Source of the DNA: Magnetovibrio sp.
GTDB lineage: Bacteria; Pseudomonadota; Alphaproteobacteria; Rhodospirillales; Magnetovibrionaceae
DNA: 16,632 nucleotides
Assembly (NCBI GenBank): GCA_016763895.1
Contig: JAESSV010000092.1
Span: forward strand, 1 to 16,632
Direction of reading: 5' to 3'
The notes beneath the pieces are model-generated. The model searched no databases, was not told the DNA's origin, and was given only the letters and a program-made list of their open reading frames with translations. The translations under genes and the position numbers were made by a program. This document shows positions 1 through 8,239 of the stretch, piece after piece; the first letter of the stretch is position 1; each line of letters opens with the position of its first letter.

Positions 1-518
<518 letters not shown>

Positions 519-542
519 TTAAAAAGAGGGCTTAAAAGCACA

Positions 543-572
543 AAAGGGAAATGGCCCAAGCCATTCCCCTTT
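543..572 (-). terminator. Hairpin terminator/attenuator between rpmA and obgE
   Basis: A 13-bp stem with one mismatch (arms 543-555 and 560-572) closes a 4-base loop. Read on the minus strand it is followed by CTTTTGTGCTTTT. It lies 29 bases past the rpmA stop and would end or reduce transcription before obgE. The T tract is interrupted, so partial read-through into obgE is likely. Confidence 0.6.
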
Positions 573-600
573 CGAGAATTAGAGCGGGCTTGCGTTATAA

Positions 601-855
601 CTACGCAGCCGGAACAACACCCACAAAGTTTTTGCCTTTCTTTTGACTGAAAGCAACGCGGCCTTCAACAAGAGCAAAAATGGTGTGGTCCTTGCCAATA
701 CCAACATTTACACCCGGGTGCACTTTGGTGCCCCGTTGGCGAATGATGATGTTACCCGGGATGACGGCTTGACCGCCAAATTTTTTCACGCCTAAACGAC
801 GTCCAGCAGAATCACGTCCGTTGCGTGAACTACCACCAGCTTTTTTATGTGCCAT
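601..855 (-). CDS. rpmA: 50S ribosomal protein L27
   Basis: This is ribosomal protein L27 of the large subunit, whose N-terminal tail reaches towards the peptidyl-transferase centre. The 84-residue product has the usual length and starts [20 protein letters not shown], the canonical L27 N-terminus without the cleaved extension found in Firmicutes. The conserved [22 protein letters not shown] block and the GKDHTIFAL segment follow. The start lies 6 bases after the rplU stop, so the two are co-transcribed and probably translationally coupled. A terminator-like hairpin follows. Nothing is unusual in the coding sequence. Confidence 0.98.
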   Translation of the reverse strand: MAHKKAGGSSRNGRDSAGRRLGVKKFGGQAVIPGNIIIRQRGTKVHPGVNVGIGKDHTIFALVEGRVAFSQKKGKNFVGVVPAA

Positions 856-861
856 AGGTCG

Positions 862-1377
862 TTATTCCTTCTCAGACTTGGCAGCAGCTTTTTTCGCTGG
901 AGCCTTTTTAACCGCAGCCTTTTTGGCCGAAGCTTTTTTTACAGGAGCGTTCATTGCGGCGGCTTTTTTAGGAGCAGCCTTTTTCGCATCATCAGAAGCT
1001 TCTGCTGTTGGCGCGGGAGCTTTCTTAGGTGCGGCTTTCTTTGCGGCAGCTTTTTTAGCGCCCGTTGCGCTAATGTCCGTAATCTTCACCAAGGTGAGAT
1101 CTTGACGATGGCCGTTTTTGCGGCGCGAGTTCTGACGACGACGCTTTTTGAAGATAATGACTTTATCTCCGCGTGTTTGCTTCACAACTTCAGCGCTGAC
1201 CGTGGCTTTGTCGATCAACGGAGAACCCACGGTGGGGGCTTTTCCGTCTTCACCGATCATCAAGACTTGGTCAAATTGAATGGTTTCGCCAGCTTCGGCT
1301 TCAAGCTTTTCGACGACAAAAACGTCATCTTTGCTGACACGGTACTGTTTACCGCCGGTTTTAATCACTGCGAACAT
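862..1377 (-). CDS. rplU: 50S ribosomal protein L21 with a long Lys/Ala-rich C-terminal tail
   Basis: This is ribosomal protein L21, a 23S-rRNA-binding subunit protein. Residues 1 to ~103 form the full canonical domain: [20 protein letters not shown] at the start, the EKLEAEAGE segment, and a basic [16 protein letters not shown] stretch followed by LTLVKITDI. The remaining ~68 residues are a low-complexity basic tail made of variants of AKKA and PKKA, so the protein is 171 residues against about 100 for a typical L21. Tails like this occur on L21 of several alphaproteobacteria; their role is unknown and is presumably RNA binding. The tail is in frame and the stop lies 6 bases before rpmA, which argues against a frameshift artefact. 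Transcription most likely starts from the promoter at 1500-1527, giving a leader of about 115 bases. Confidence 0.97.
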   Translation of the reverse strand: MFAVIKTGGKQYRVSKDDVFVVEKLEAEAGETIQFDQVLMIGEDGKAPTVGSPLIDKATVSAEVVKQTRGDKVIIFKKRRRQNSRRKNGHRQDLTLVKITDISATGAKKAAAKKAAPKKAPAPTAEASDDAKKAAPKKAAAMNAPVKKASAKKAAVKKAPAKKAAAKSEKE

Positions 1378-1499
1378 GTGTTTCGCTCTCTCTTTTTACT
1401 TCCGCGTTCTATGGCGCTGGCATAACCACCAGTCTTATATTACCTCGAACGGCGCATTACAATTAGCCCAGCAGTTGCCCACAGGGTCGGAAAGGCCGC

Positions 1500-1527
1500 A
1501 ATATAGCCCCTGCCCCCATGAAGTCAA
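1500..1527 (-). promoter_or_regulatory. Sigma70-type promoter of rplU-rpmA(-obgE)
   Basis: On the minus strand TTGACT (1522-1527) and TATATT (1500-1505) are separated by 16 bases, close to the sigma70 consensus. Transcription would start near 1493, about 115 bases before the rplU ATG. A leader of this length could hold an autoregulatory element, but I could not define one by eye. Confidence 0.7.
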
Positions 1528-1561
1528 CGCCTTTCCTCACTTTTTTGGCCGGGCGCGATGC

Positions 1562-1600
1562 AAAAAAAACAAGACCACCGCGAACGGCGTCTGTTTTCTT
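1562..1600 (-). terminator. Rho-independent terminator upstream of the rplU promoter
   Basis: A GC-rich stem with a CGAA loop (1581-1584) and small bulges is followed on the minus strand by eight T (the A run at 1562-1569). It would stop minus-strand transcripts arriving from the accessory genes before they enter the rplU promoter. It marks the border between core operon and island. Confidence 0.7.
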
Positions 1601-1778
1601 GCGCAACCAAGCGCGCCATATGCGGCGAATCCAGTCAAATACTTTTAGGCTTCAATTGCTTTTATAATATGTCTCTTTCCATTGTAGCGATGGATTGTTC
1701 AAAAAAGACTCGATAACGTTTCTGACTTTGAGCTGGTCTCTCATCGTTGGACAGTTTGGGCACCCCCCCGTTCCACCG

Positions 1779-1916
1779 TCAACGGATCAATCTTGGCATG
1801 AAGATCATGAACGTCATCAACGTGGTGATGACGGGTACGATCAGCACCATCCGTAAAACACCCCCAAACCGTCCATTTTTGGGCGGGACGAGCTCATTAT
1901 AATCCAGTCCTTCCCC
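1779..1916 (-). pseudogene. Stump of a membrane protein (C-terminal ~45 residues)
   Basis: The minus strand holds a 45-codon open frame between two stops. It encodes a polar stretch containing DYNELVPPKNGRFGG, then a strongly hydrophobic helix (MVLIVPVITTLMTFMIF) and a basic end (MPRLIR). There is no good start codon or ribosome-binding site, so it looks like the surviving end of a larger inner-membrane protein. I do not recognise the family. The rest of the 1601-2003 gap shows no gene. Confidence 0.35.
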
Positions 1917-2003
1917 TCACATCCTCAACACGTCGCAGCGCGCGCGGCGCGCAACTTGAATGAACATATGAGTGATAAGGAGATAATTATTAAAGTTTAT
2001 ATT

Positions 2004-2996
2004 TTATGCTTTTAATTGTTTCTGAAGAAAATCAAGTATTTCAATCCCAGCGTTTTTTGAGGCTTTGACCCCCGTCAATTTTTCAATTTGTTTAAAGCCT
2101 CCAACGTTAGATGTGTTTATCTCCGTGAGAACTCTTTTTCCGTCATTGCCAACCAGTGTATCAATTCCGTAAATTAAGATACCGTCACTTTTCAGAAGAT
2201 CATATGTTTCGGAGATAATCGTTTCTTCTTCTGGTGTTATATCAGAAGCTTGAACGGTTGCACCTTTGCTTAGGTTACAAAGCCAAGAACCTGATGCGGG
2301 GAGGCGAAGGAATGAACCCAACACCTTACCGTTTACGATAATGATACGTTTATCACCTTGCTTAACCTCAGGCAGATATTCACTAACCAGCAATTTTTGT
2401 TCTGCTCGCAATTGTCGGGATACTTCGTTTTGGGCCTTATGAAGAGATACCTTTTTATTCCCAACATACCCCGAATTTGTGTTTAAGCGGACTAAACCAT
2501 TTCCACCATAATCGCGTAACGGTTTGGTTACGACACAGCCTCCATTTTGAAATTCTGTTACACCATCTAATGTTTGAACTAAGGCAATTCTAGGAGTAAT
2601 TTTCGGGAAATTTAAAAGGTATTCTTTAGACCCCGTCTTGTAGGTGCCAATAGGGTCATTAACAACAAGGCCCTTGAATGAATTTAAACCTATTAAAAAG
2701 TCCTTCCCTATTGGGTGGTCAATACGAAGAAAGATGACATCAATTTTATTTAAATCAATTTTTTCACAAGATGAAAACCACTTATCTTTGGAATTGAAGT
2801 CCAAGTTATCATCAAGTTTCCTCCCATAAACAACAGAAATATCTCCTAAATTAAAAAAATCAGCGTTCCTTTTTATTCCTCTTGTCGATATGTATGTCAC
2901 ATTGTCTTTTTCTACATCTGCAACGCCAAGCATTAAAGAATAAAAAGAGTCCGGTTTCTGATGTGAAGTATGGTCCGTTAAGAAAAGGAAATGCAT
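2004..2996 (-). CDS. ATP-grasp protein, prokaryotic glutathione synthetase (GshB)-like
   Basis: This is a probable ATP-dependent carboxylate-amine ligase of the bacterial GshB type; glutathione synthetase joins gamma-glutamylcysteine and glycine. The 330 residues are close to the GshB length (~315). The ATP-grasp signatures are present in order: TKPLRDYGGNGLVRL (157-171), YLPEVKQGDKRI (207-218), RLPASG with NLSKG (231-245), and the metal-ligand segment LTEINTSNVGG (290-300). The N-terminal half is divergent: where GshB usually has MRKDPP this protein has FLRIDHPIG (89-97). The substrate may therefore differ. The ATG has AGGA seven bases upstream and lies 3 bases after the stop of the DUF4760-like gene, so the two form an operon. 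The sequence is AT-rich with codon use unlike the core operon, suggesting transfer. Family assignment is good; calling it the cell's true gshB is not supported. Confidence 0.85.
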   Translation of the reverse strand: MHFLFLTDHTSHQKPDSFYSLMLGVADVEKDNVTYISTRGIKRNADFFNLGDISVVYGRKLDDNLDFNSKDKWFSSCEKIDLNKIDVIFLRIDHPIGKDFLIGLNSFKGLVVNDPIGTYKTGSKEYLLNFPKITPRIALVQTLDGVTEFQNGGCVVTKPLRDYGGNGLVRLNTNSGYVGNKKVSLHKAQNEVSRQLRAEQKLLVSEYLPEVKQGDKRIIIVNGKVLGSFLRLPASGSWLCNLSKGATVQASDITPEEETIISETYDLLKSDGILIYGIDTLVGNDGKRVLTEINTSNVGGFKQIEKLTGVKASKNAGIEILDFLQKQLKA

Positions 2997-2999
2997 AAT

Positions 3000-3650
3000 T
3001 TATATCCTGCTTGGTGTACTTACAGGGGTTAATAGGATGTTCTTTACTTGAAGCTCTTTTTTCCAGCGATCAGATAAATCTTCTAAATAACAATAAGCTT
3101 TGAAATGACTTTGTTCATTTCTTCTAAACTTTATAAACTCCTCAAACTTATAGGCATAATAGACAAGTATCGTTCCTGTCATTTCAAACGCTACTTCATC
3201 GTTTACAATGTTTAATTTGATTGCCAATGCCATATTTTCCCAATGGGCAAGGACAGACGAAATAGCCGTAAGAGCCGCTTTATTTTCCAATGCATCTTGC
3301 ATGCTTTCTTTTGAAATCGGCTCTTTTGTCATATGCAAGTTAGGAAAAATTGCATCAATAACCTTTCTTTGTTCTTGTAGCTGAATATTTTTCGACAAAG
3401 AATAGGATAAGGCTTTTTCCTTTAGTGCCCATTCATATTGACGGTTTAATTCCTCTGTTTGCAGTGAGAGTTGCCTTGTTTGTATTTCAACTTGCTCATT
3501 TTGCTTTATAGCCTATTCAATTTGTATTACAGCTTGCCCATTTTGGATAATAACTTGTTTAGTCAATGCTCTAAGTTGTAACATCACCCCCAAGAATGTG
3601 AGGGCAAGAATGACTGCGATTACAACTTGGATGTATTCAGCACTGTTCAT
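3000..3650 (-). pseudogene. DUF4760-like membrane protein interrupted by one in-frame amber codon
   Basis: The reading frame runs from an ATG at 3650, which has a good AAGGA ribosome-binding site seven bases upstream, to the stop at 3000. It is 216 residues long and interrupted only by a TAG at 3513-3515 (codon 46). Residues 8-25 are a transmembrane helix (VVIAVILALTFLGVMLQL). Next comes a Gln/Glu-rich coiled-coil-like stretch, where the stop lies, and then a soluble helical part with ENMALAIKLNIVNDEVAFEM. This layout resembles DUF4760 proteins, a family of unknown function. A C-terminal 132-residue piece could start at TTG 3398, but it would lack the membrane anchor and has no clear ribosome-binding site. 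The stop could be a C-to-T change of a Gln codon, a sequencing error or recoding. The gene is paired with the GshB-like gene. Confidence 0.6.
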
Positions 3651-3757
3651 ATTTATGTCCTTTATAAGCCAAATGATATGGATAGATTTTGTTAGTTTTA
3701 CGAATTATTTCTTCTGAACCATGATCTACCTCATCCCCATAATTGGGTTGTGAAATA

Positions 3758-3786
3758 ATACTATTACACACTTCATAATAGGTCAA
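3758..3786 (-). promoter_or_regulatory. Probable sigma70 promoter of the DUF4760-like/ATP-grasp operon
   Basis: On the minus strand TTGACC (3781-3786) and TAGTAT (3758-3763) have an ideal 17-base spacing, about 110 bases before the ATG at 3650. The -35 box matches 5 of 6 consensus bases and the -10 box 4 of 6. Confidence 0.5.
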
Positions 3787-3838
3787 TGATATCGGGCATG
3801 CCTGGCTAATAGTTCAGCAATACGTAGCAGATAAAGAC

Positions 3839-4275
3839 CCCCTAGCTTTCTAGGCACCTTGCCGTTTAAAAAGAAGCAATGCGTTTTGATTATGTCAGGT
3901 CTTCGTTACACAGAAGGATTTCAGCGTGATGCGCTTACAAAGCTCACCGGTTGTGGGTCATCCGTAAGGATGTTGCCACCAGATATCATCACGAAGTCCT
4001 TATACGACTGCCCTCAGGACCCATTATAGGGTTCTGGAAACCGTGCTAAGGCGTAAAAAAGCCACGACGGGCTTCGCAACAGATGCCACGTAAAGTCCGC
4101 CTTCATCAAGGGAATCTTGTGTATTTGCGTTCGCCCATGTGTCGCATTCTCAATTTCATCACAGCGGGTTTTATGCGTCACCTTAGTCCTCTATTGAGGA
4201 TTAAAGATCCTGTCAGCAAGACCGTAAAAGATGACAGCCGATGAATAGGCTTGTTGAAACAAGCATGGCTGGACA
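3839..4275 (+). mobile_element. Degraded IS3-family element, copy A
   Basis: The left part matches copy B at 14847 from CCCCTAG through ACCTTGCCGTTTAA into an orfA start at 3892. This encodes MSGLRYTEGFQRDA, with TKSLYDC further on, which is the helix-turn-helix start of IS3-family OrfA (usual form RYTxxFKRDAVxQV...SLYDW). The frame hits a stop at codon 45. Compared with copy B, 89 bases are missing between two GCTAAGGC octamers. Beyond ~4090 the plus strand carries OrfB-like traces in shifting frames (MCRILNFITAGF, then LLKQAWLD), matching the usual MCRxLxVxxSGxY and LxxAW motifs. The right end is not recognisable. The element is dead. Confidence 0.7.
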
Positions 4276-4370
4276 TATCAAGATGCGGAATTATCTGGTT
4301 TAGATGTACTTTTCCATGAACCTTTCCCCATTGATAATCTTTTTATCACGGAACAAATCCAGAAAAGTGA

Positions 4371-4411
4371 AGGATTGAACCAACGGCCATCGGGTTATGA
4401 GCCAGTTGCCT
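4371..4411 (-). repeat. Possible 3' fragment of a tRNA-Met(CAU), candidate attachment-site remnant
   Basis: The minus strand contains the anticodon loop CTCATAA (CAU at 4397-4399), then a variable-loop-like GATGGCC and GGTTCAATCC, which resembles a T loop. The order and spacing are those of the 3' half of an elongator tRNA-Met. The stems pair poorly, so it is degenerate or coincidental. It abuts the 3' end of the recombinase gene, a usual position for an att site. No 5' half is present. Confidence 0.4.
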
Positions 4412-4829
4412 AGCCCATCTTTTTAGCTAAATCCGCCGCTCTTAAATTGGTATAGCGCTTTAAACTTTGCAGGTCTTTGTGTCCCGATACGGCGGCGGCG
4501 TCCATGGTGTTCCATCCGGATTCCAATAGGCTGCTTACGGCTTCGTGCCTTAGATCGTGGAAATTCACATGTTGAAGGTTGGCGCATTTTCGGGCGCGTT
4601 CATCGTCGTTTTTTACGGCCTTCGCGCTGGTTTGGAATACAAAACCGTTTGTTGATTTTGGAAATTTCTTAAAGGTATCAATGGCTCGGCTGGGCAAAGG
4701 GACATCTCTATTTTGGCCGTTTTTGATGTCGATCAATTTGGCAACCCGTGTCAATAGGTCGACATTGTCCCAACGAAAATCCAGCAATTCTTGTCGCTGA
4801 GTAAGACCCATGCATAAGGGCAATTCAGT
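4410..4829 (-). pseudogene. Tyrosine recombinase (phage-type integrase), C-terminal catalytic half
   Basis: This is the catalytic domain of a site-specific integrase, which cuts and joins DNA through a tyrosine. The open frame covers about 139 residues after an in-frame stop at 4830-4832; a TTG at 4823 is the only possible start. Visible motifs, numbered from that TTG, are the beta-hairpin lysine in DIKNGQNRDVPL (K34), HDLRHEA (H89, R92), SGHK (H115) and the nucleophile in LKRYTNL (Y124), ending LRAADLAKKMG. The first catalytic arginine, normally in GxRxxE, is not in register: the protein reads GLTQRQE, so one residue seems inserted. The DNA-binding N-terminal half is absent. A matching N-terminal fragment lies on the same strand at 13840-14137 and may be the other half of this gene. 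It is likely inactive. Confidence 0.75.
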
Positions 4830-4832
4830 TTC

Positions 4833-5033
4833 CTATTTGTTGTGAAGCGATACAGTCCAACATCATGTCTTATATGGTGTATTGATATATGGAATCTAGT
4901 GTGCTAGTTGTGTTTCTGACGTTCTATAAATTGAGAATCAATAAGGCTTTACGCCTTTTGGTGATCATCGACCGCGATATTCTATGCTTTAGGTTTGCAT
5001 TGTCTGTAATAGAAATTTGTTAAAGGGGGAGCT
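4833..5033 (+). other. Upstream region of the quinoprotein operon
   Basis: About 200 bases of AT-rich sequence separate the recombinase fragment from the ferritin-like gene. The ribosome-binding site AAAGGGGGAG just before the ATG at 5034 is strong. Candidate promoter boxes exist (for example TGTAAT near 5009) but none has a convincing partner at 16-18 bases, so I call no promoter. No ORF is seen. Confidence 0.4.
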
Positions 5034-6005
5034 ATGAAGCTATCTAGTGATCAGTGGACCATTCAACATCTTCAAGACCATCTACAGTATGCCGTTGATT
5101 TGGAATTTTGGACCATTCCTTTTTATATGGCGGCGATGTATTCCATTAAGGACCGTTCGTCGGATGCTTTTCAGCTCATTCAAACGATTGCCCATCAGGA
5201 AATGTTACATGTGCAACTTGTCGCTAATATTGGGAACGCCTATGGTTGCAAATCGATCAAGTTTAAACCACCTATATATCTTGCCCATACAATCCCCCAT
5301 TTAGATTTCGAGTTGGATGATCCGGACCCCCGCGACACATATAAGCCATGGAGTGGGCTGATTGGGCCAATGGACGAAAAGCGTCTCAACGCTATGCTTT
5401 TGCTGGAATTTCCTCTTTGGGTCGAACCGGAAACAATCGATTATCATGATGATGTTACAGAATACGGTAGCATTGGTGCGTTTTACAAAGCCGTGACCGT
5501 TGGAGCCGCACAACACGCAGATCAGATAAAAGGCAATCGACGACAGGTCGATTTGTTTTCCGCTTATTATAATAACCTGCCTCAAATGACGATTGAAAAT
5601 AGCGGCACCGACGGAATTGAAGCGGTCGTTTTACTGGTTAAAGTGATCTGTGAACAAGGTGAGGGCGCGACAAAAACTGTTCGGCATCAAATAGAATATC
5701 CATACCAAAATACGGCCGACGATCGATGGCCCTCACTAACCCATTTTAGTAAACTTGAGAAGATTCAAGACCTCTTCAATGAAGACGGCCTTCCCGAGAC
5801 TTATCCCATTACGGAACCCTCCCATTACAGCAAACAGCAACTCGAAATTGAAACCAATATGCTCAAACAATTTGATCAATTCAGAGCTTGCCTCGAATCA
5901 CAGTTTAACGGTGAAAATCCCGACACTTTTTACAATGAAATGGCCAGCACGGGGGCCGCAATTCAAAATTGTTGGAAGAACGGTGTCCTTCCTAAATTTG
6001 CCTAA
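5034..6005 (+). CDS. VioB-type ferritin-like protein, first gene of the LodA/LodB operon
   Basis: The 323-residue protein has the ferritin-like domain also found in VioB/RebD-type imino-acid dimer synthases. Diagnostic segments are LEFWTIPFYMAAMYSIKD (23-40), AHQEMLHVQLVANIGNAYG (53-71), SIGAFYKAV (146-154), EQGEGA (207-212) and HFSKLEKI (237-244). Likely metal ligands are E24, E56 and H59 of the ExxH motif, E210 and H237. At the position where relatives usually have IGEFY this protein has IGAFY (A149), so one expected carboxylate is missing. It has no signal peptide, so it is probably cytoplasmic. The start has a strong ribosome-binding site. It lies 132 bases before the LodA-like gene on the same strand. 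A role in handling the imine/keto product, iron or peroxide is possible but only inferred. Family call firm, function unknown. Confidence 0.85.
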   Translation: MKLSSDQWTIQHLQDHLQYAVDLEFWTIPFYMAAMYSIKDRSSDAFQLIQTIAHQEMLHVQLVANIGNAYGCKSIKFKPPIYLAHTIPHLDFELDDPDPRDTYKPWSGLIGPMDEKRLNAMLLLEFPLWVEPETIDYHDDVTEYGSIGAFYKAVTVGAAQHADQIKGNRRQVDLFSAYYNNLPQMTIENSGTDGIEAVVLLVKVICEQGEGATKTVRHQIEYPYQNTADDRWPSLTHFSKLEKIQDLFNEDGLPETYPITEPSHYSKQQLEIETNMLKQFDQFRACLESQFNGENPDTFYNEMASTGAAIQNCWKNGVLPKFA

Positions 6006-6137
6006 GATTCGACGGATGAATGGGCCTACTGGGTTGGCACCCTTGACACGTACACACACAAACATCGTTAAGCACCTCGGGTTGAGCACGTCTGACTGAC
6101 TTGAGCACAGAGATTTTAAATTGGGAAGGAAGATAGG

Positions 6138-8207
6138 ATGGTATCGAAGACAGTATTTCGCGTTCACCCAAGTATTAATTTTGCTCGTTTAGGGACCAGT
6201 GAAGAATACTACCTTTCACCGGAAACCAGTGCCGGATTAAAAACGGATGACCCCAACGTAACGGGCGGTCTTCCGATTAAGCCAGGCACCGAAAATGAAT
6301 TTATCACCAGTGATGATTTGCGGGATGCAACGGGCAATATGAAACGTCAAGCAGCCCGGTTCCGCTTATATGCTTACGATTTTGAGGCTCCCGACGAATA
6401 TCCAAATGGCGGTGGGCGGGAAATTACGCCAGGAGATACGGTCTTTTATGACGGAAAAGATCGTGAGATCCAGACGATTGTGTGGACCGTTCACTTAGCC
6501 AATAAAAAATCTGCCGCTTATAATGTTGTCAATTCAGAGGGGGTCAAAGCTTATGAGGGTGGCAAGGTGCCTCAGCTCAGAAACCCGGAAATATACGGCA
6601 ATATAGATGCGCCGACGCGCTTGAGGACGCTTATGATTGACCCCGGCCCACGGGCCATCAAGAGCGATTCACAAAAGACAATCAATTTCAATTCAAAGGG
6701 CGTGTGCTATTGCGGACAAGATGGCGCAATTAAGGCGATTAAGAATTATCCAACCTCCTTTCCCTCCGATACCAATAGCGAATTATATCAGCCAAGCGGA
6801 ACATTGGATTCCCTTGGGCAGATGAAAGTCGATGAAAAAGGGCGTTTATTGGTCCTGACGGGACTTGGCAATACCGCTGCTATTTATGATGAATACGGTG
6901 ACCCTATGCCTTTAACAGGGGACTTAAATAATGCCGGTTGGTGGGATGATGGGGCCGATGGTCCAGTTTCATCAACGGTGGTGTTTAAAGATGGCGCGGT
7001 AGCAGAAGCTTTTGGCGGATGGGTCGTATGTACGGACCCGTCTTATGCACCGCAAATCCGCAACATTACATCGGTATGGGATGATGCCTTTGATGTTTGG
7101 GTTCAAGAATTGGATTTAATGCCTGAATTGTATAAAAACAATGCCTTCGTTGAAACTTATCAACCCAGTTTCTTTACAGATATTCGACCGATTTTCGCGG
7201 CTCCTGCTTTACAGGAATGGACGGTCAATTTACCAAAATTCGCAACACAAGCGCATACCAAGGTTAATCAAATTTCACCGCAAAATGAGCCTTATAAAAC
7301 AATCATGTCCGGTTTGAGTTTCATTCGCAATCCCAATGCCGCAACGCCAAACAATCCGGCGGGCGAAACCAACATAGGTATCCCATTAATGCCTTTGTCC
7401 TTGGGGCAAGCGGGGGAAGCCTTTTTGACCGTGACTAAAACGCAGTATTTCTTCTTAGAACAATGGAATGCAAATAACTTTAAGAAAACATTGAAGGGCG
7501 GACTGAACGGCGGTGAGCAATTGGATTTTGCCTCCCTTAGCAATTGTCTCGGTGGACGCTATGTGCCGGGCGTTGAGGTGAGCTATGTCATTCGTTCAAC
7601 AGAAATATATCATACGGATTGGCGCACCTCTGGCTCAGGTCCATTCCGCGTAAAACCGCAGCCACTTGATTATTCCAAGGCTAAAGCGGATGAACCATTT
7701 TTATCAGGGGGATGGATACCCGGCCATGACAAGACAGATGGATTGCAGCCCGGTGATTTAAGCAAGTTCATGGCGATCCCCTGGCAGACGGATTACAATT
7801 CTTGTTCAATCCACCAGACCCACATCAATACGGCTGGCGTGAATACTTCCTTTGGCAATGACTCAACGCTCTATTGGTCCTGGCCTTCACAACGCCCTGA
7901 TGCCGTCTATCGCGCCAGTGATGTTGTGATGAATGTCTTGCCCACGCAGGCATGGTCCATTCGCGGCCCAGGGACGTTCGCTGCTAATGCAAAAACGGCG
8001 AGCACCTTCCAAAAGCCATTACAAGCCGTCGAGCAATGGGACCGCATCGGCTTTGTTTTACAAGGGTCGGTGATTGGTGAAGGCAAAAAGTATTCGCCAC
8101 AACTCTATCTGGAGGTCGAAAGCCAGCTGGATGTGGAGGGATACTCAGATGAGGCCGTTGCGAAATGGCCATTCAATGCCTATGTCAGCCCTCCAAAACA
8201 TAAATAG
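6138..8207 (+). CDS. LodA/GoxA-family CTQ-dependent amino-acid oxidase
   Basis: Known family members are quinoproteins: LodA oxidises L-lysine at the epsilon position and GoxA oxidises glycine, with release of ammonia and hydrogen peroxide. The 689 residues match the family length. Family landmarks include FRVHPSINFARLGTSEEYY (7-25), KRQAARFRLYAYDF (69-82), MIDPGPRAI (166-174), GWWDDGADGPVSST (267-280), GGWVVCTDPSYAPQI (293-307), MAIPWQTDYNSCS (545-557), YWSWPSQRP (579-587) and a YLEVE end piece. The CTQ cofactor would form between C556 and a tryptophan of the WSWP segment, most likely W582 of WPSQRP. Both residues are present, so the enzyme looks competent. The ATG follows a GGAAGGA ribosome-binding site. 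There is no signal peptide; several members are exported by unusual routes. The substrate cannot be read from sequence. The next gene, 32 bases downstream, encodes the presumed maturation enzyme. Confidence 0.93.
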   Translation: MVSKTVFRVHPSINFARLGTSEEYYLSPETSAGLKTDDPNVTGGLPIKPGTENEFITSDDLRDATGNMKRQAARFRLYAYDFEAPDEYPNGGGREITPGDTVFYDGKDREIQTIVWTVHLANKKSAAYNVVNSEGVKAYEGGKVPQLRNPEIYGNIDAPTRLRTLMIDPGPRAIKSDSQKTINFNSKGVCYCGQDGAIKAIKNYPTSFPSDTNSELYQPSGTLDSLGQMKVDEKGRLLVLTGLGNTAAIYDEYGDPMPLTGDLNNAGWWDDGADGPVSSTVVFKDGAVAEAFGGWVVCTDPSYAPQIRNITSVWDDAFDVWVQELDLMPELYKNNAFVETYQPSFFTDIRPIFAAPALQEWTVNLPKFATQAHTKVNQISPQNEPYKTIMSGLSFIRNPNAATPNNPAGETNIGIPLMPLSLGQAGEAFLTVTKTQYFFLEQWNANNFKKTLKGGLNGGEQLDFASLSNCLGGRYVPGVEVSYVIRSTEIYHTDWRTSGSGPFRVKPQPLDYSKAKADEPFLSGGWIPGHDKTDGLQPGDLSKFMAIPWQTDYNSCSIHQTHINTAGVNTSFGNDSTLYWSWPSQRPDAVYRASDVVMNVLPTQAWSIRGPGTFAANAKTASTFQKPLQAVEQWDRIGFVLQGSVIGEGKKYSPQLYLEVESQLDVEGYSDEAVAKWPFNAYVSPPKHK

Positions 8208-8239
8208 GATTATATAGACGATAGAAAAACCTCATTATA

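Noticed and set aside
821..1425. Two long plus-strand ORFs rich in Ala/Phe and Ser/Phe opposite rplU
   Set aside because: They are antisense shadows of the repetitive Lys/Ala codons of the L21 tail, which is firmly identified on the minus strand.
2644..2829. 61-residue plus-strand ORF
   Set aside because: Shadow of the ATP-grasp gene on the other strand.
5898..6167. Minus-strand ORF across the gap between the ferritin-like and LodA-like genes
   Set aside because: It is antisense to both genes and has no family motif; the 132-base gap seems to hold only the LodA-like ribosome-binding site.
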